Made by a program: the position numbers and the translations under genes. Positions 54,394 to 64,000 of a DNA stretch of 64,000 bases are shown here, one piece after another. A model generated the notes under the pieces. The model saw only the letters and a list, made by a program, of their open reading frames with translations. It ran no database searches and was not told the origin of the DNA. The DNA is taken from contig PYSS01000124.1 of assembly GCA_003049465.1 (NCBI GenBank), positions 4,139 to 68,138 on the forward strand, written 5' to 3'. This DNA is from Magnaporthiopsis rhizophila. Lineage: Eukaryota > Ascomycota > Sordariomycetes > Magnaporthales > Magnaporthaceae. The stretch's first letter is position 1, and each line of letters begins with the position of its first letter.

Positions 54394-57300
54394 CTATTCA
54401 GCGTCTCTTGGCGTTCCATGGAGAGCTTGGCTGAGCTTGAAAACTAGCTTCTTGAATGGTGACCTCGGCTTCCTCGGCCGCAAGGACTCGGACGGACGCG
54501 TCTCGGGATTCACCAGTTCGGGGACCGCGACGTCCACCGCAGGACTGGCGAGTGGTGGCCCGACAGGTTGCGACGATGCCTTTAATACGAGTTAGTGCTA
54601 CAGTACTGGCCAGGAGATTACCAAAAAATGCATACCTTGAAGCTGCTTTAAACGCTGTATGTTTCGCAAAACGAGCTGGAATTTCGGGTGAGACGGACCA
54701 AGAGCGCTCTGGAAGCCTTGCAGCGCGCGCTCATATAACTCTTCAGCCTCGGTGAGCCGGCCTTGGGTTTCATAAAGGCCGGCGAGGTTGTTAACGGTTT
54801 CGAGCATCGATGTGTGGTCCGGCCCGAGCGCTTTTTCGTAGCCTTGCAGCGCGCGCTCATATAACTCTTCAGCCTTACCGAGCCGGCCTTGGGTTTCATA
54901 AAGGACAGCGAGGTTATTAACGGTTCCGAGCGTCGATATATGGTCCGGCCCGAGCGCTTTTTCGCAGCCTTGTAATGCGCGCTCGTATAGCTTTTCAGCC
55001 TCGGTGAGCCGGCCTTGGGTTTCATAAAGGCCAGCGAGGTTATTAACGGTTCCGAGCGTCGATATATGGTCCGGCCCGAGCGCTTTTTCGCAGCCTTGTA
55101 ATGCGCGCTCGTATAGCTTTTCAGCCTCGGTGAGCCGGCCTTGGGTTTCATAAAGGCCAGCGAGGTTATTAACGGTTCCGAGCGTCGATATATGGTCCGG
55201 CCCGAGCGCTTTTTCGCAGCCTTGTAATGCGCGCTCGTATAGCTTTTCAGCCTCGGCGAGCCGACCTTGAGTTCCATAAAGAGCACCGAGGTTATGAATA
55301 GTATCGAGTGTTGATATGTGGTCCGGCCCGAGTATTTTTTCTTTGCCTTGCAGCGCGCGGTTGTATAGCTTTTCGGCCTCGGCGAGCCGGCCTTGAGTTT
55401 TATAAAGAGCAGCGAGGTTATGAATGGTGTTGAGCGTCAATATGTGGTCCGGCCCGAGCGCTTTTTTATAGCCTTGCAGCGCGCGCTTGTATAGCTCTTC
55501 GGCCTTAGCAAGCCGGCCTTGAGTTTTATAAAGAGCAGCGAGGTTATGAATGGTGTTAAGCGTCGATGTGTGGTCCGGCCCGAGCGCTTTTTCTAAGCCT
55601 TGCAGCGCGCGTTCGCATAGCTTTTCGGCCTCGGCGAGCCGACCTTGAGTTCCATAAAGAGCAGCGAGGTTATGAATGGTGTTAAGCGTCGATGTGTGGT
55701 CCGGCCCGAGCGCTTTTTCTAAGCCTTGCAGCGCGCGTTCGTATAGCTTTTCGGCTTCGGCGAGCCGGTTTTGATCGGTATGAAGGATGGCGAGGTTGTT
55801 AACGGTTTCGAGCGTCGATATGTGGTCCGGCCCGAGCGCTTTTTCTAAGCCTTGCAGCGCGCGTTCGCATAGCTTTTCGGCCTCGGCGAGCCGACCTTGA
55901 GTTCCATAAAGAGCAGCGAGGTTATGAATGGTATCGAGTGTTGATATGTGGTCCGGCCCGAGTATTTTTTCTTTGCCTTGCAGCGCGCGGTTGTATAGCT
56001 TTTCGGCCTCGGCGAGCCGGCCTTGACTGGAATAGGTGCTGGCGAGGTCATGGACGGTTTCGAGCGTCGATGTGTGGGTTGGTCCGAATATTTCTTCCCG
56101 GGCTTGCAGCACGCGTCCGTATAGCTTTTCGGCCTCGGCGAGCCGGCCTTGGGTGTTAAAGAGGTTGGCGAGGCCCTGAATTGCACGCAGCACCAGTGCT
56201 TCGTCAAACCTCTGTTCAGACTCCCCACCTTTACCGATATCACCCATCCACCAGAAACATCGCCCTGCATGCGGGAGAAGTCGCCGTTGGAGCACCCAGT
56301 AGTCCTTCGTGTCGTCATCAGGCACAGTTGATCCAACCATCATTATCGCCAGCCGCAAAAAGTCTCTCTTCCCGGCGCCGTCCTGCATGTGCGCCGTCCA
56401 CCGGTGGACCACGGGATGCACCATATAACTGCCGTGTATGGACTCCTGGGCCTCGATCATCGAGTAGCGGAACAGCAATCGAATTGCATCCATAAACTTG
56501 ATCTCGCTGCCCGCCATCTCGCAAAGCCAGACCGGCCACCGTCCTTCATCTGCTGTCTTTTGCAGAAGGCCGTGCCATAAATCTCGATTGTCGAGGAAGG
56601 CCCAAAGACGGACCAGGTTTGCCGCAGACTTGCTTCTCGCCTCGACCGCTTTGAACGATATCGTCCACGTCGTCCCCACGCTTCGCTGTTCATAGTCCGC
56701 TAGCGGCGTGGCGGTCCCTTCAGACTCGATTAGGCCGTCCCACTGCTCTCTGTAAAGGCGGACGTACGACGCCACATCGAGCTCTGTTTCCCGGACATAT
56801 GCGCCGGCCTGTGCGAGCGCCAGTGGCAGGCCGTCTAGCAGGCCGAGTAGCGCTGTACCTGCCTCGTCCATGACTGCAGCAGATTAGCCTCGAACCCAAT
56901 CTGTGTAGAAGACGTATACATACCTAGCTCCGCTCCGCGCCATTGCTGAAAAATCGCTCTGCTCAGGTTTTCCTCGACCTTTTTCAGCTTTTTCCCATCG
57001 CCGAGCTGCGCCAACCGTAATAGGCGTGTGGTGATCAGCACCGACCCGTGGTCGGCAGGCAGGTATTTTCGAACGTCGTATGCGCCGGTCGCACCCCCTT
57101 GCTCAGGGTCTTGGTCGACGTTGTCGAAGACGAGCAGCCAGTCGACGTTGTCCGGCCGCGCCAGCCACTCCATCACGTCCGCTACCACGACGTTGAGATC
57201 ACCCTCACTGCTCGAAACTGCATCCTTGCTCCTGCTGGGGATGTGGCCTTGAGGAATCCTCTTCGCACAGCTAGCAAGACTTTGTCGCACCCGGTCCTCC

Positions 57301-58681
57301 GATCTGCCGTCCAGCCAGAAAATGGAACTGAAGGTAGTTTGGTGGCGCCGCGCAAAGTCCACGGCCAGTTGTGTCTTCCCGATGCCCCCGAGCCCATGGA
57401 GGACGAACACCCGTTGTCGCGTCTGCTGCAAGTGACGCCGCGGAAGGAGGTGTTTTTCCAGCTCAGCAGTATCGGATGGTCTGTCAACGAAGTTGTTCGA
57501 CGTGGGCATGCCTTGGCGGCTGAACGGGGTTCGGTAGGGGTCAAAGTCTGGTATATAGCGGTTGATATAATACGAAGGAACATTAGCGGGGAAAAGAAAA
57601 AAAAAAGGGTTCGATCTAAGGATAGTTGCACTAACACTCGCGCACCGCTAAATTATTTGCGCACGCCTTCATCTGTTTGAACACACCCTGGGATTCGACA
57701 TAACGCCGCGTCGCCGCTGCAATCTCGGCCTTCTTCTTGGACTCCTCAAGCCCGATGTCTTCCAGCCCGTGTTCGACATTGAAACGGTAGTAACGCCCTT
57801 CGTCGTCCAAGCTTGACTTGTCGCGGTGGAACCGCTGTGCCGTCTTCTCAGTCTCTGTCGCGAGCTCCTTGAGTGTGCTCAAGATCCCGAGGGCATCGTC
57901 GCGCACCGGCTTCAGGCTCGGCACACCCGTCCCGATCGACACAAGGCATCGAAGTTTGCGCTGCAGTTGGTCTCCCCAGACGTCCTGGGCTTGGTTCCAC
58001 ACTGCATACACGGGATTGTTCGCGCCCAACGCGCCGTCGACGAATTCTTCGTTGAAGGGACCGATGGCGATAGGGTCGAAGAAGGTTGTCGCAGCAGACG
58101 TGGCGCGGCAGGCCTGCCAAATCGTTGTCGATTCAAGGAGGTCGCAATTGTCGCTACGCGGGGAGCGGTAGCTGGCGAGGCAGACGGTATCGTTGGTTTG
58201 CTTGCTCGTTGCGCAGACGAAGCTAACAGCCCAAAAACACACAGATTAGCATGCTTCGAGCCAAGAGACAGACGGCTTGGACTTACACTTTGCAAGACGC
58301 GTCGACGTCCTTGAGGAGCGCATCCTTGTCGAGGCCGCGATCTTCAAGGATTTTCTTGACAGCAGCCTCGAGCTCGGCGGCGTCGAAACGGCCCTTGAGC
58401 TGGCCCTTGATGTTGACCCGATGGCTCTTCTTTTCGAACACCTTGTCCGACAGGGACGTGTAAGCCGCGATGCATTCATCGACCGTCATCTGCAGCCGGC
58501 CGAGCATGATCGCGATGAGACCGCCAGTGCTGGTGCCGCCGATCATGTCGAAATAATCGCAAGGCTTGGGCGGGGATTCGGGGTCGACGGCGGTCATCAG
58601 CCTGCGCAGGATCATCAATGAGGCCAGGCCGCGCACGCCGCCGCCGTCGAGGGCGAGCAGCCGGACGTGGTCGCCGTGCAT
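54394..58681 (-). CDS. NLR receptor: patatin-like phospholipase, NB-ARC, 12 TPR
   Basis: Inferred exons 58681-58287, 58222-57636, 57547-56924, 56873-54622 and a last exon 54579-54394 give about 1347 residues. The patatin domain (8-200) has GGGVRG, the Ser51 nucleophile in GTSTGG and Asp194 in DGA, so the lipase dyad is intact. NB-ARC starts near 350, with P-loop GLGGIGKT (379-386), LLVFDNVD and GLPLALAQAGAY. Twelve 42-residue TPR units of the kinesin-light-chain type span about 775-1278. Such receptors act in fungal allorecognition or immunity; here activation should release phospholipase activity on membranes (family knowledge plus inference). The start ATG at 58681 directly precedes the patatin fold; the upstream in-frame codon is GTG. 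The final intron is uncertain: a 42-bp intron gives a tail with PFKKLVFKLSQAL, while a more normal 56-bp intron gives another frame ending at 54398. Confidence 0.88.
54646..56157 (-). repeat. Tandem 126-bp TPR-coding repeats, 12 units
   Basis: Each unit encodes 42 residues of the form GRLAEAEKLYERALQG..GPDH followed by TL.T..NLA.LY. Units 8-10 (around 54890-55270) are almost identical at DNA level, and units 2/7 and 3/5 also resemble each other more than their neighbours. The pattern implies recent unit duplication or gene conversion. Confidence 0.9.
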
Positions 58682-59777
58682 TGGAGCTGCTTTCGGAATG
58701 ATATAACGCACCGCCCGGAGCCGGAAGCCGGCTGGGAAGCGACGTTATGGTCGGGTCGAACAGCTGGAGGCGGAAAGGGGAGGGGGCTGGCAAGAGGCTC
58801 AAGGTCGCTGTCGCGGTCGCGGGCGACACTGGGCCGCCACGACAGCCGGCATGTCATTGGCGCCCACATCCTGATGGCTGCGCTCACTGGGCGAATAGGG
58901 GGCTGGTGCTTCAGCCTTTCCGAACTGGGCGCGTAGCGACGTCAAGGGCTGCATATCGATGTGCGGCGGTGTTGGACCAAGTTGCTTTGTAGAGGGCTTC
59001 GGTTGACCGCTCCAATAAGCGTCGGCTCAAGGCCTCAAGCCATATCTCGTAGCCAAGTCGCGAAAGGGCTGTTGGCCTCCATCAATGAGGGAGGGCACGG
59101 TTTTGCCTCTTGAGAATGTTGCCTCACTGGTGAACTGAAGGAGCGGGGGAAGAGGCTGCTCACGTGCTCGTTCCTCGCTTCCGGGGTTTCCGGTGACCAT
59201 TTCAGTGTTGATTTCCCCAGCCAGGCTGCCAATTTCCTCGCCGCGTCAACAACACCCAACGGACATCGTCAGTCACATCGCCCTTTCTTGTTGCGTGTTG
59301 CGGCGTCGCCAAGAAATTCAAAAAGTCATAATCTGTGTCACGTTTATAAGCTCCATAGCGATGCCAAGCTAGCCTTCCAAGACGTTTCAATGCACGGCGC
59401 TTCCTGGCCTTGCCGCCAACCCCGACCCTCCTCTTCTCTGTCGGGTTCCATCAGCCTTCTATGTCTAGGTACCTATCTACCACCGGTCTAGAAGCCCATG
59501 TACTCAACTCTTCTAGCTGACAGGAAAGCCTGCGATTCCCTTCCGAATTGGCTAACGATGATGGGTGGCATGAAAATGCAATGCAAAAAAAATCAAGAGT
59601 TTCCGCGTGCGAAAAACCGTCAAAAGAGAATTCGAAGTTTTTTTTTTGGACCATTCATTGACCGAGAACGAACCCAGCCGCCGCCCACCGATGCGAAACG
59701 ACACGGTCGGCCGATGCCAGCTCTGAGCCGGGAGCCGGGAGCCGTTTGGCAGTGGCATAACCGCGCAAAATGGCTCC
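58682..59777. other. Intergenic region upstream of the patatin-NLR
   Basis: About 1.1 kb, part promoter of the NLR and part 3' flank of the desaturase. No gene seen. Confidence 0.4.
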
Positions 59778-61323
59778 TTACAGGGCCTGCATTTTCATGG
59801 GCTTGGTGCCGATGTTGTTGTGGTTGCGGAAGAACAAGACGCCCTTGCCGGCGCCGGTGGCCTCAGCACTGGGCTCGACCCACTGGCACATCCGGCTGCT
59901 CTTCCAGAGAGCCGCAAGGAAGCCGAGAGGTCCACCGGCCGTGTCGCTGCGGTAGTGCTTGCCCATGACACCCTTGATGGCCTCGGTAGCCTCATCGGCG
60001 TTGTAGAACGGGATAGTGCTGACGTAGTGGTGCAGCACGTGCGTCTCGATGATGCCGTGCAGCAGGTGGCGACCGACGAACCCGAACTCGCGATCGATGG
60101 TGGCGGCGGCGCCCCGGACGAAGTTCCACTCGTCAGCCGTGTAGTGCGGCAGCGACGGGTCGGTGTGCTGCAGGAAGGTGATGGCGACTGTCGTTGTTTC
60201 TCTCGTTAGTTGTTTGATATTACTGACCCGCACATCGGGGAAGCCCCCACGGAGACACAAGACCACACTTACCCAGCCAGTGGTTGACCCAGAGGTACGG
60301 GAGGAAGTACCAAACCAGCATGTTCTGGAAGCCGTATGTGCGGCAAAGGAACACCAGTCCCGTGATGGCAAGGCCGATACCAAGGTCGCTTAGCAGGACC
60401 TTGCCAGCGTCCTTGTTCTCATAGAGGGGGCTGCTAGGGTTGAAGTGGTTGACACCGCCGAAGAAGCCGTTCTTCTTGCCCTTGCCACGACCCTCGCGCT
60501 GGCGCTCGTGGTAGTTGTGGCCCGTCACGTTGGCGATGATGTAAAAGGGCCAGCCGAAGAGCTGCTGGCCAACAAGGTGCAGGAGAGTGTACACGGGCGT
60601 CTCCTCGGTCAGCTCCGAGAGCTCGTGCACCATGCGGCCGAGCCTCGTGGCGTGCTGCTCGCGAGTGCGAGGCACGAAGACCATGTCACGCTCCATGTGG
60701 CCCGTTGCCTTGTGGTGCTTGCTGTGGGACATCTGCCAGCTGAAGTAGGGCACCAGAAGGGCCGAGTGGAGGATCCAGCCGACCAGGTTGTTGAGGGTCT
60801 TGGAGGGCGAGAAGGCCTGGTGGCCACACTCGTGGGCCAGGACCCAGAGGCCGGTGGCGAAGAGGCCCTGGAGAACAGTGTACAGAGCCCAGAGCCCAGC
60901 GCGAAGGGGCTTGGAGGGGATGTTCTCGGGCGTCACATAGTTGTGGTAAACGTAGAAGGTCGTGGCGAGCAGGACCATGTCCCTCAGGACGTAGCTCAGG
61001 CTGCGAATGGCGGACCGCTCGAAGCAGTGCTTCGGGATGGCATCGTGGATGTCCTTGATGGTGAAGTCGGGCACCTCGAAGACGTTGCCGTACGTGTCCA
61101 GTAGCTTGCCGTGTCGCTGGGAGCCAGCAGCCTTCTTGTCTGCCACGTCGACCGACGAGAGAGAAGAAAGCGAAGTGGACGAGGCTGAGTGGCGGGGCGA
61201 GTCGATGGGCGAGTGCACGGCGGTGCTGAATGCCGAGGTGTCCGAGTCTGTGCTGGCGGCGGTGCGACGCAGAACGGGCTCGTTGCCCTGCACCTGAGCC
61301 GACGATGACCCGGTTGAGGGCAT
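59778..61323 (-). CDS. FAD2: Oleate Delta12 fatty acid desaturase
   Basis: Inferred exons 61323-60273 and 60187-59778 give 486 residues. The three histidine boxes of membrane desaturases are intact: HECGH (164-168), HSKHH (200-204) and HVLHH (400-404). Hydrophobic segments pair around them as in ER desaturases. The enzyme should introduce the second double bond of linoleate using cytochrome b5. The N-terminal 75 residues are Ser/Thr-rich and poorly conserved, as in other fungal Delta12 enzymes. Delta12 versus omega-3 specificity cannot be settled by motifs alone; overall resemblance favours Delta12. The intron has GTAAGT and ACAG borders. Confidence 0.92.
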
Positions 61324-63556
61324 CGTGGTGGTATTGTGTGTGGTGGTGGGCGTGAGATAGTTGAGCCTGCTCGAGGGGTCAGGACAAAAGCAGCCGAGCC
61401 AGGCAAGCAGAAAGATGCACCAGGGCCGCAGCAGTGACGGTCGCTGCCAGATGAAACTAGATCAGCAAGCAGAAAACAACAGGTTGAAAGAGCAATGCAA
61501 AGACAGAAATACCCGACGAGGGGTTGGTTTCCGGCGCCAACAGCAGGAGGGGGAAGGCCAGAAGCCAAAAGGATTATGTTTGACGGCGTATGCCTCGGTC
61601 GGGAGGCGGTGGCTTTTATTTTATTGTACTGTGTCATTTTTTATTTTTATCTCTATTTTTATTTTCCTGCCCTTTCCCTTTTGGCGTCGGGTTACACCCC
61701 CGGTGGTGGGTTCGATTCGTGTCTGGATTTGTTGGGGACGAAAAAGTGCCTCCTGTCACCGCCAAGGGTTGCCGCCAGGGGGCTCTGCCGCTGGCTCAAT
61801 GCCCGGCTGTTGCTGCGCTCCACTTGGATTGACCAAACTGGGCGGAAAAGGCCGAGCCTGGACTGGTCCGAGGCAAATGGGAGACAAGCAAGGGATGAGA
61901 GAAGTTCGATTTGCCACGGGCGGGCGAGAAAATAACCAAAGATGTGCGCAATTTACTCTTGCAGCCAGCCCTGCCCCTTTGACCCTCTCCGTCTTGAGGG
62001 TTTGGAGTGGTGGGGAAGAGTCAGTCCTCCCTACACCCTCCTCGAAAATCGACGGCAATCAGCATGGAGGACGAACAGCAACACCAGACGGACGGTATCG
62101 GAACACGAAAGAAGCCAGATGGGGCGGCGGCCATTGGCAGCGGGCTGGCGCGCGTAGCGGGAGCCGATCCCAGTGCCACGTTGTGACAGCGCAGATCGAC
62201 ACCACAGCCAGCCACCCGGGAACATGTGCTTCCCTGTCTGTGTTCTGCTGCTACTGCAAAAAGATCCTTCTGATTTTTGACCACCTTTTTTCGGTTCATA
62301 CGGTAAATCTGACTGACGGATTGGGGACCCTGGACACACACATCCAATTCAGACAAGCTGTTGGAGGGGCAGCTCGTCTTGCGGTTGGACGGCTCATCGA
62401 CATTAACCTAAAAAGTTTGGCCCGTGTCAGGGGTGATGCTGCAGTCGTGATAGGGGTCCTCCCGCCTTGGGTTCTTTTTTCCTGACCGCCTTCCAAACCC
62501 GGGCAGGAAAAGCGGGAAGATCTCCAGCGGGCCCACTTGGGAACGCCGTTCAATTCCCATCGAATTCGTGTCCCTTTTTTTTTTTTTTTTTTCTTTTTTC
62601 CTCTCTCTTCACATGCCCCTCGGCACTGCAACCCCGTTTTTCACGCCCGCACTCATCGGCTTTTCGAACCCGCCTGACCGGCCAACTTAGGTATCTATCC
62701 TGTCGGCAAAAACGGCTGGTAACACTGCTGCTTAAGTCACCCAACTCTGCATTAGGCATCATCCTTCGAGCTACGGGTCTTGCTTTTCAAGCTTGGTTTC
62801 TTAGTTGGGGCAGGTTTCAGGGCTAGGGGTATGGTGGTGTTCTCCGGGCCGCTTCGTCGTCATCCCTGTCCTATCAGCCGCGTCCAGCGCGGGGTGGATG
62901 ACCGTCAATCCACTACGTTGGAGCCCCAAGATTTTCGGGGAACAGGAAGCTTGTGAAGACAATGTCACAAGGACCGCGTTGGGCCGAGACCAGACAGATA
63001 TACGATCATAACATGAGCAGGCGGTAAATAAACCTCGTATGTTTGCCGCAGAAGAGTGATGCCATTGCGGGGGTCCGATGATCAAACTTGCGGTCTTTGA
63101 ATTTTGCGGAGGAGGGGTGGGTGTGTTTTTCCGTTTTCGTTTTCTTTTTGTTTTTTTTTTTTTTGTTTTTTTGTCCCTCGCTCCTTCCGTTCGATTTCTC
63201 CCGTTCTGTTGGGGCTGGCCGGACGATTTGTTGAGACACATCTGATTGGATGCATGACTTTGCACGGAATCCACTTGCCGAATTGGCTCCTTTTCCCCGT
63301 GAACGTCAAAGGCGGTGAAGCTTGTGGATGATACTTGGGCTTCAAGCCAGACAAAGCAACATCATGGTTTGCTAAGAAGAGAGAATATGTACAGGAACTT
63401 GAAGGAAAATGAAAGACATTCAAGTGAATTTTAGCCGAAAGACAATTGAAGACGGTTGAAGTTATCGTGGACACTGGATCTCCTTTGTCGTCACATCCCT
63501 TTCGTTTTCGATATCCCCCATGTTGGTAGTTGACAGCACACATCCCCAATGCTCCA
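61324..63556. other. Long intergenic region upstream of the desaturase
   Basis: 2.2 kb with no gene I can support. It contains T-rich tracts at about 61618-61680, 62575-62600 and 63140-63170. Part will be the desaturase promoter and leader. Confidence 0.4.
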
Positions 63557-64000
63557 TTACACCTCACGAGCTTTTCCCTTGGACAGCTTGGTGAGGAGTC
63601 CTTCAACCTTTCCCAGAACCCGATTCTCCACCTTCTGGCAGCTAGCCCGAATCGATTTATCGAACTCTTTACGGTGCTTTGCCGTTTCTTTCCCAAGCTC
63701 GAAGCGGATGAGCTTCCTGACTGCTGCAACAAACGTCTGGGGGGCAGACAAACCGGACGTTTCCTCGTCTGACGCTTGGGCGTCGTCTTGGGCCATCCCG
63801 ATCCTCCTCCTCTTGCATGGAGCCGCTTCTCCATCTTCCCGGCCCCTTTTACTTCTCAATTGACCCTGTCTATCGGGGACCGGTGATGAAGCAGGCGTGT
63901 CATGGCCGTCGAGCGGCTCCGAGTCCAAGGAGATGATGGAGACGGCAGCATCGTCAGACTCCAAAGCCGACCCGTCACCGTCCGTCTCATCGTCGTGCTC
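63557..64000 (-). CDS. C-terminal part of an unassigned protein (incomplete at window edge)
   Basis: A frame open from the right edge of the window ends with a stop at 63557-63559 and has no start in view (about 147 codons). It begins acidic (DDETDGDG), has a SIM-like VSIISLDSE, a basic cluster CKRRRIG that could be a nuclear signal, and a C-terminal helical basic segment (about 60 residues around VRKLIRFELGKETAKHRKEF). No family recognised. The helical end looks like a coiled-coil or DNA/protein-interaction tail, but this is a guess. Confidence 0.6.
   Translation of the reverse strand, partial: EHDDETDGDGSALESDDAAVSIISLDSEPLDGHDTPASSPVPDRQGQLRSKRGREDGEAAPCKRRRIGMAQDDAQASDEETSGLSAPQTFVAAVRKLIRFELGKETAKHRKEFDKSIRASCQKVENRVLGKVEGLLTKLSKGKAREV

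Noticed and set aside
54646..56157. Regular tandem repeats considered as CRISPR
   Set aside because: The units are contiguous, in frame and encode TPRs; there are no spacers, and the genome is fungal.
61709..61718. GGTTCGATTC, a tRNA B-box-like sequence
   Set aside because: No matching A box at the proper distance and no acceptor stem can be drawn.

Overview
The window is a gene-dense piece of a filamentous ascomycete genome (Pezizomycotina, most likely Sordariomycetes). Genes are monocistronic on both strands, with short introns (about 50-180 bp; GTAAGT-type donors, CTAAC-type branch points, CAG/TAG acceptors). Content is typical of moulds: two NLR-type receptors, a type I polyketide synthase cluster, a Zn2Cys6 regulator, a CVNH protein and a Delta12 desaturase. 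A lone N at 40285 and a C run at the left edge point to a draft assembly. All exon joins below are my own reading from splice signals and frame continuity; none rests on transcripts.

Layout. 1-460: tail of a probable mobile element with three hairpins. 850-4471: an NLR with a RelA/SpoT-like nucleotidyltransferase domain, an RHIM-like VQIG segment, NACHT and a single WD40 repeat. 4820-5640: LTR-like repeats and palindromes. 5787-26904: a probable secondary-metabolite cluster made of a reducing PKS (minus strand), a divergent polytopic membrane protein, an SDR, a DUF3237 protein, a Zn2Cys6 regulator, an FAD-dependent monooxygenase and an FMO-type monooxygenase.

27447-49578 is mostly housekeeping: TRS130 (TRAPPII), MRI1 (methionine salvage), a secreted M20 peptidase, a CAMK-type kinase, CDC43 (GGTase-I beta), ILM1 and NAA25/MDM20 (NatB), followed by a small secreted CVNH protein. 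50519-53410 is a disordered, probably nuclear protein with two SUMO-interaction motifs. 54394-58681 is a second NLR (patatin, NB-ARC, twelve 42-residue TPRs). 59778-61323 is an oleate Delta12 desaturase, and an incomplete gene runs off the right edge.

How it fits together. In the PKS cluster the synthase has intact KS, AT, DH, KR and ACP sites, but its methyltransferase and enoylreductase regions look dead and it has no release domain. Release and tailoring must therefore be done in trans, plausibly by the SDR, the two flavoenzymes and the unassigned membrane and DUF3237 proteins, under the Zn2Cys6 factor. The two NLRs are separate allorecognition/immune-type receptors with different enzymatic N-termini. 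The RelA/SpoT-type receptor, with catalytic Asp and Glu retained and an RHIM-like core between effector and NACHT, is the most unusual system in the window.
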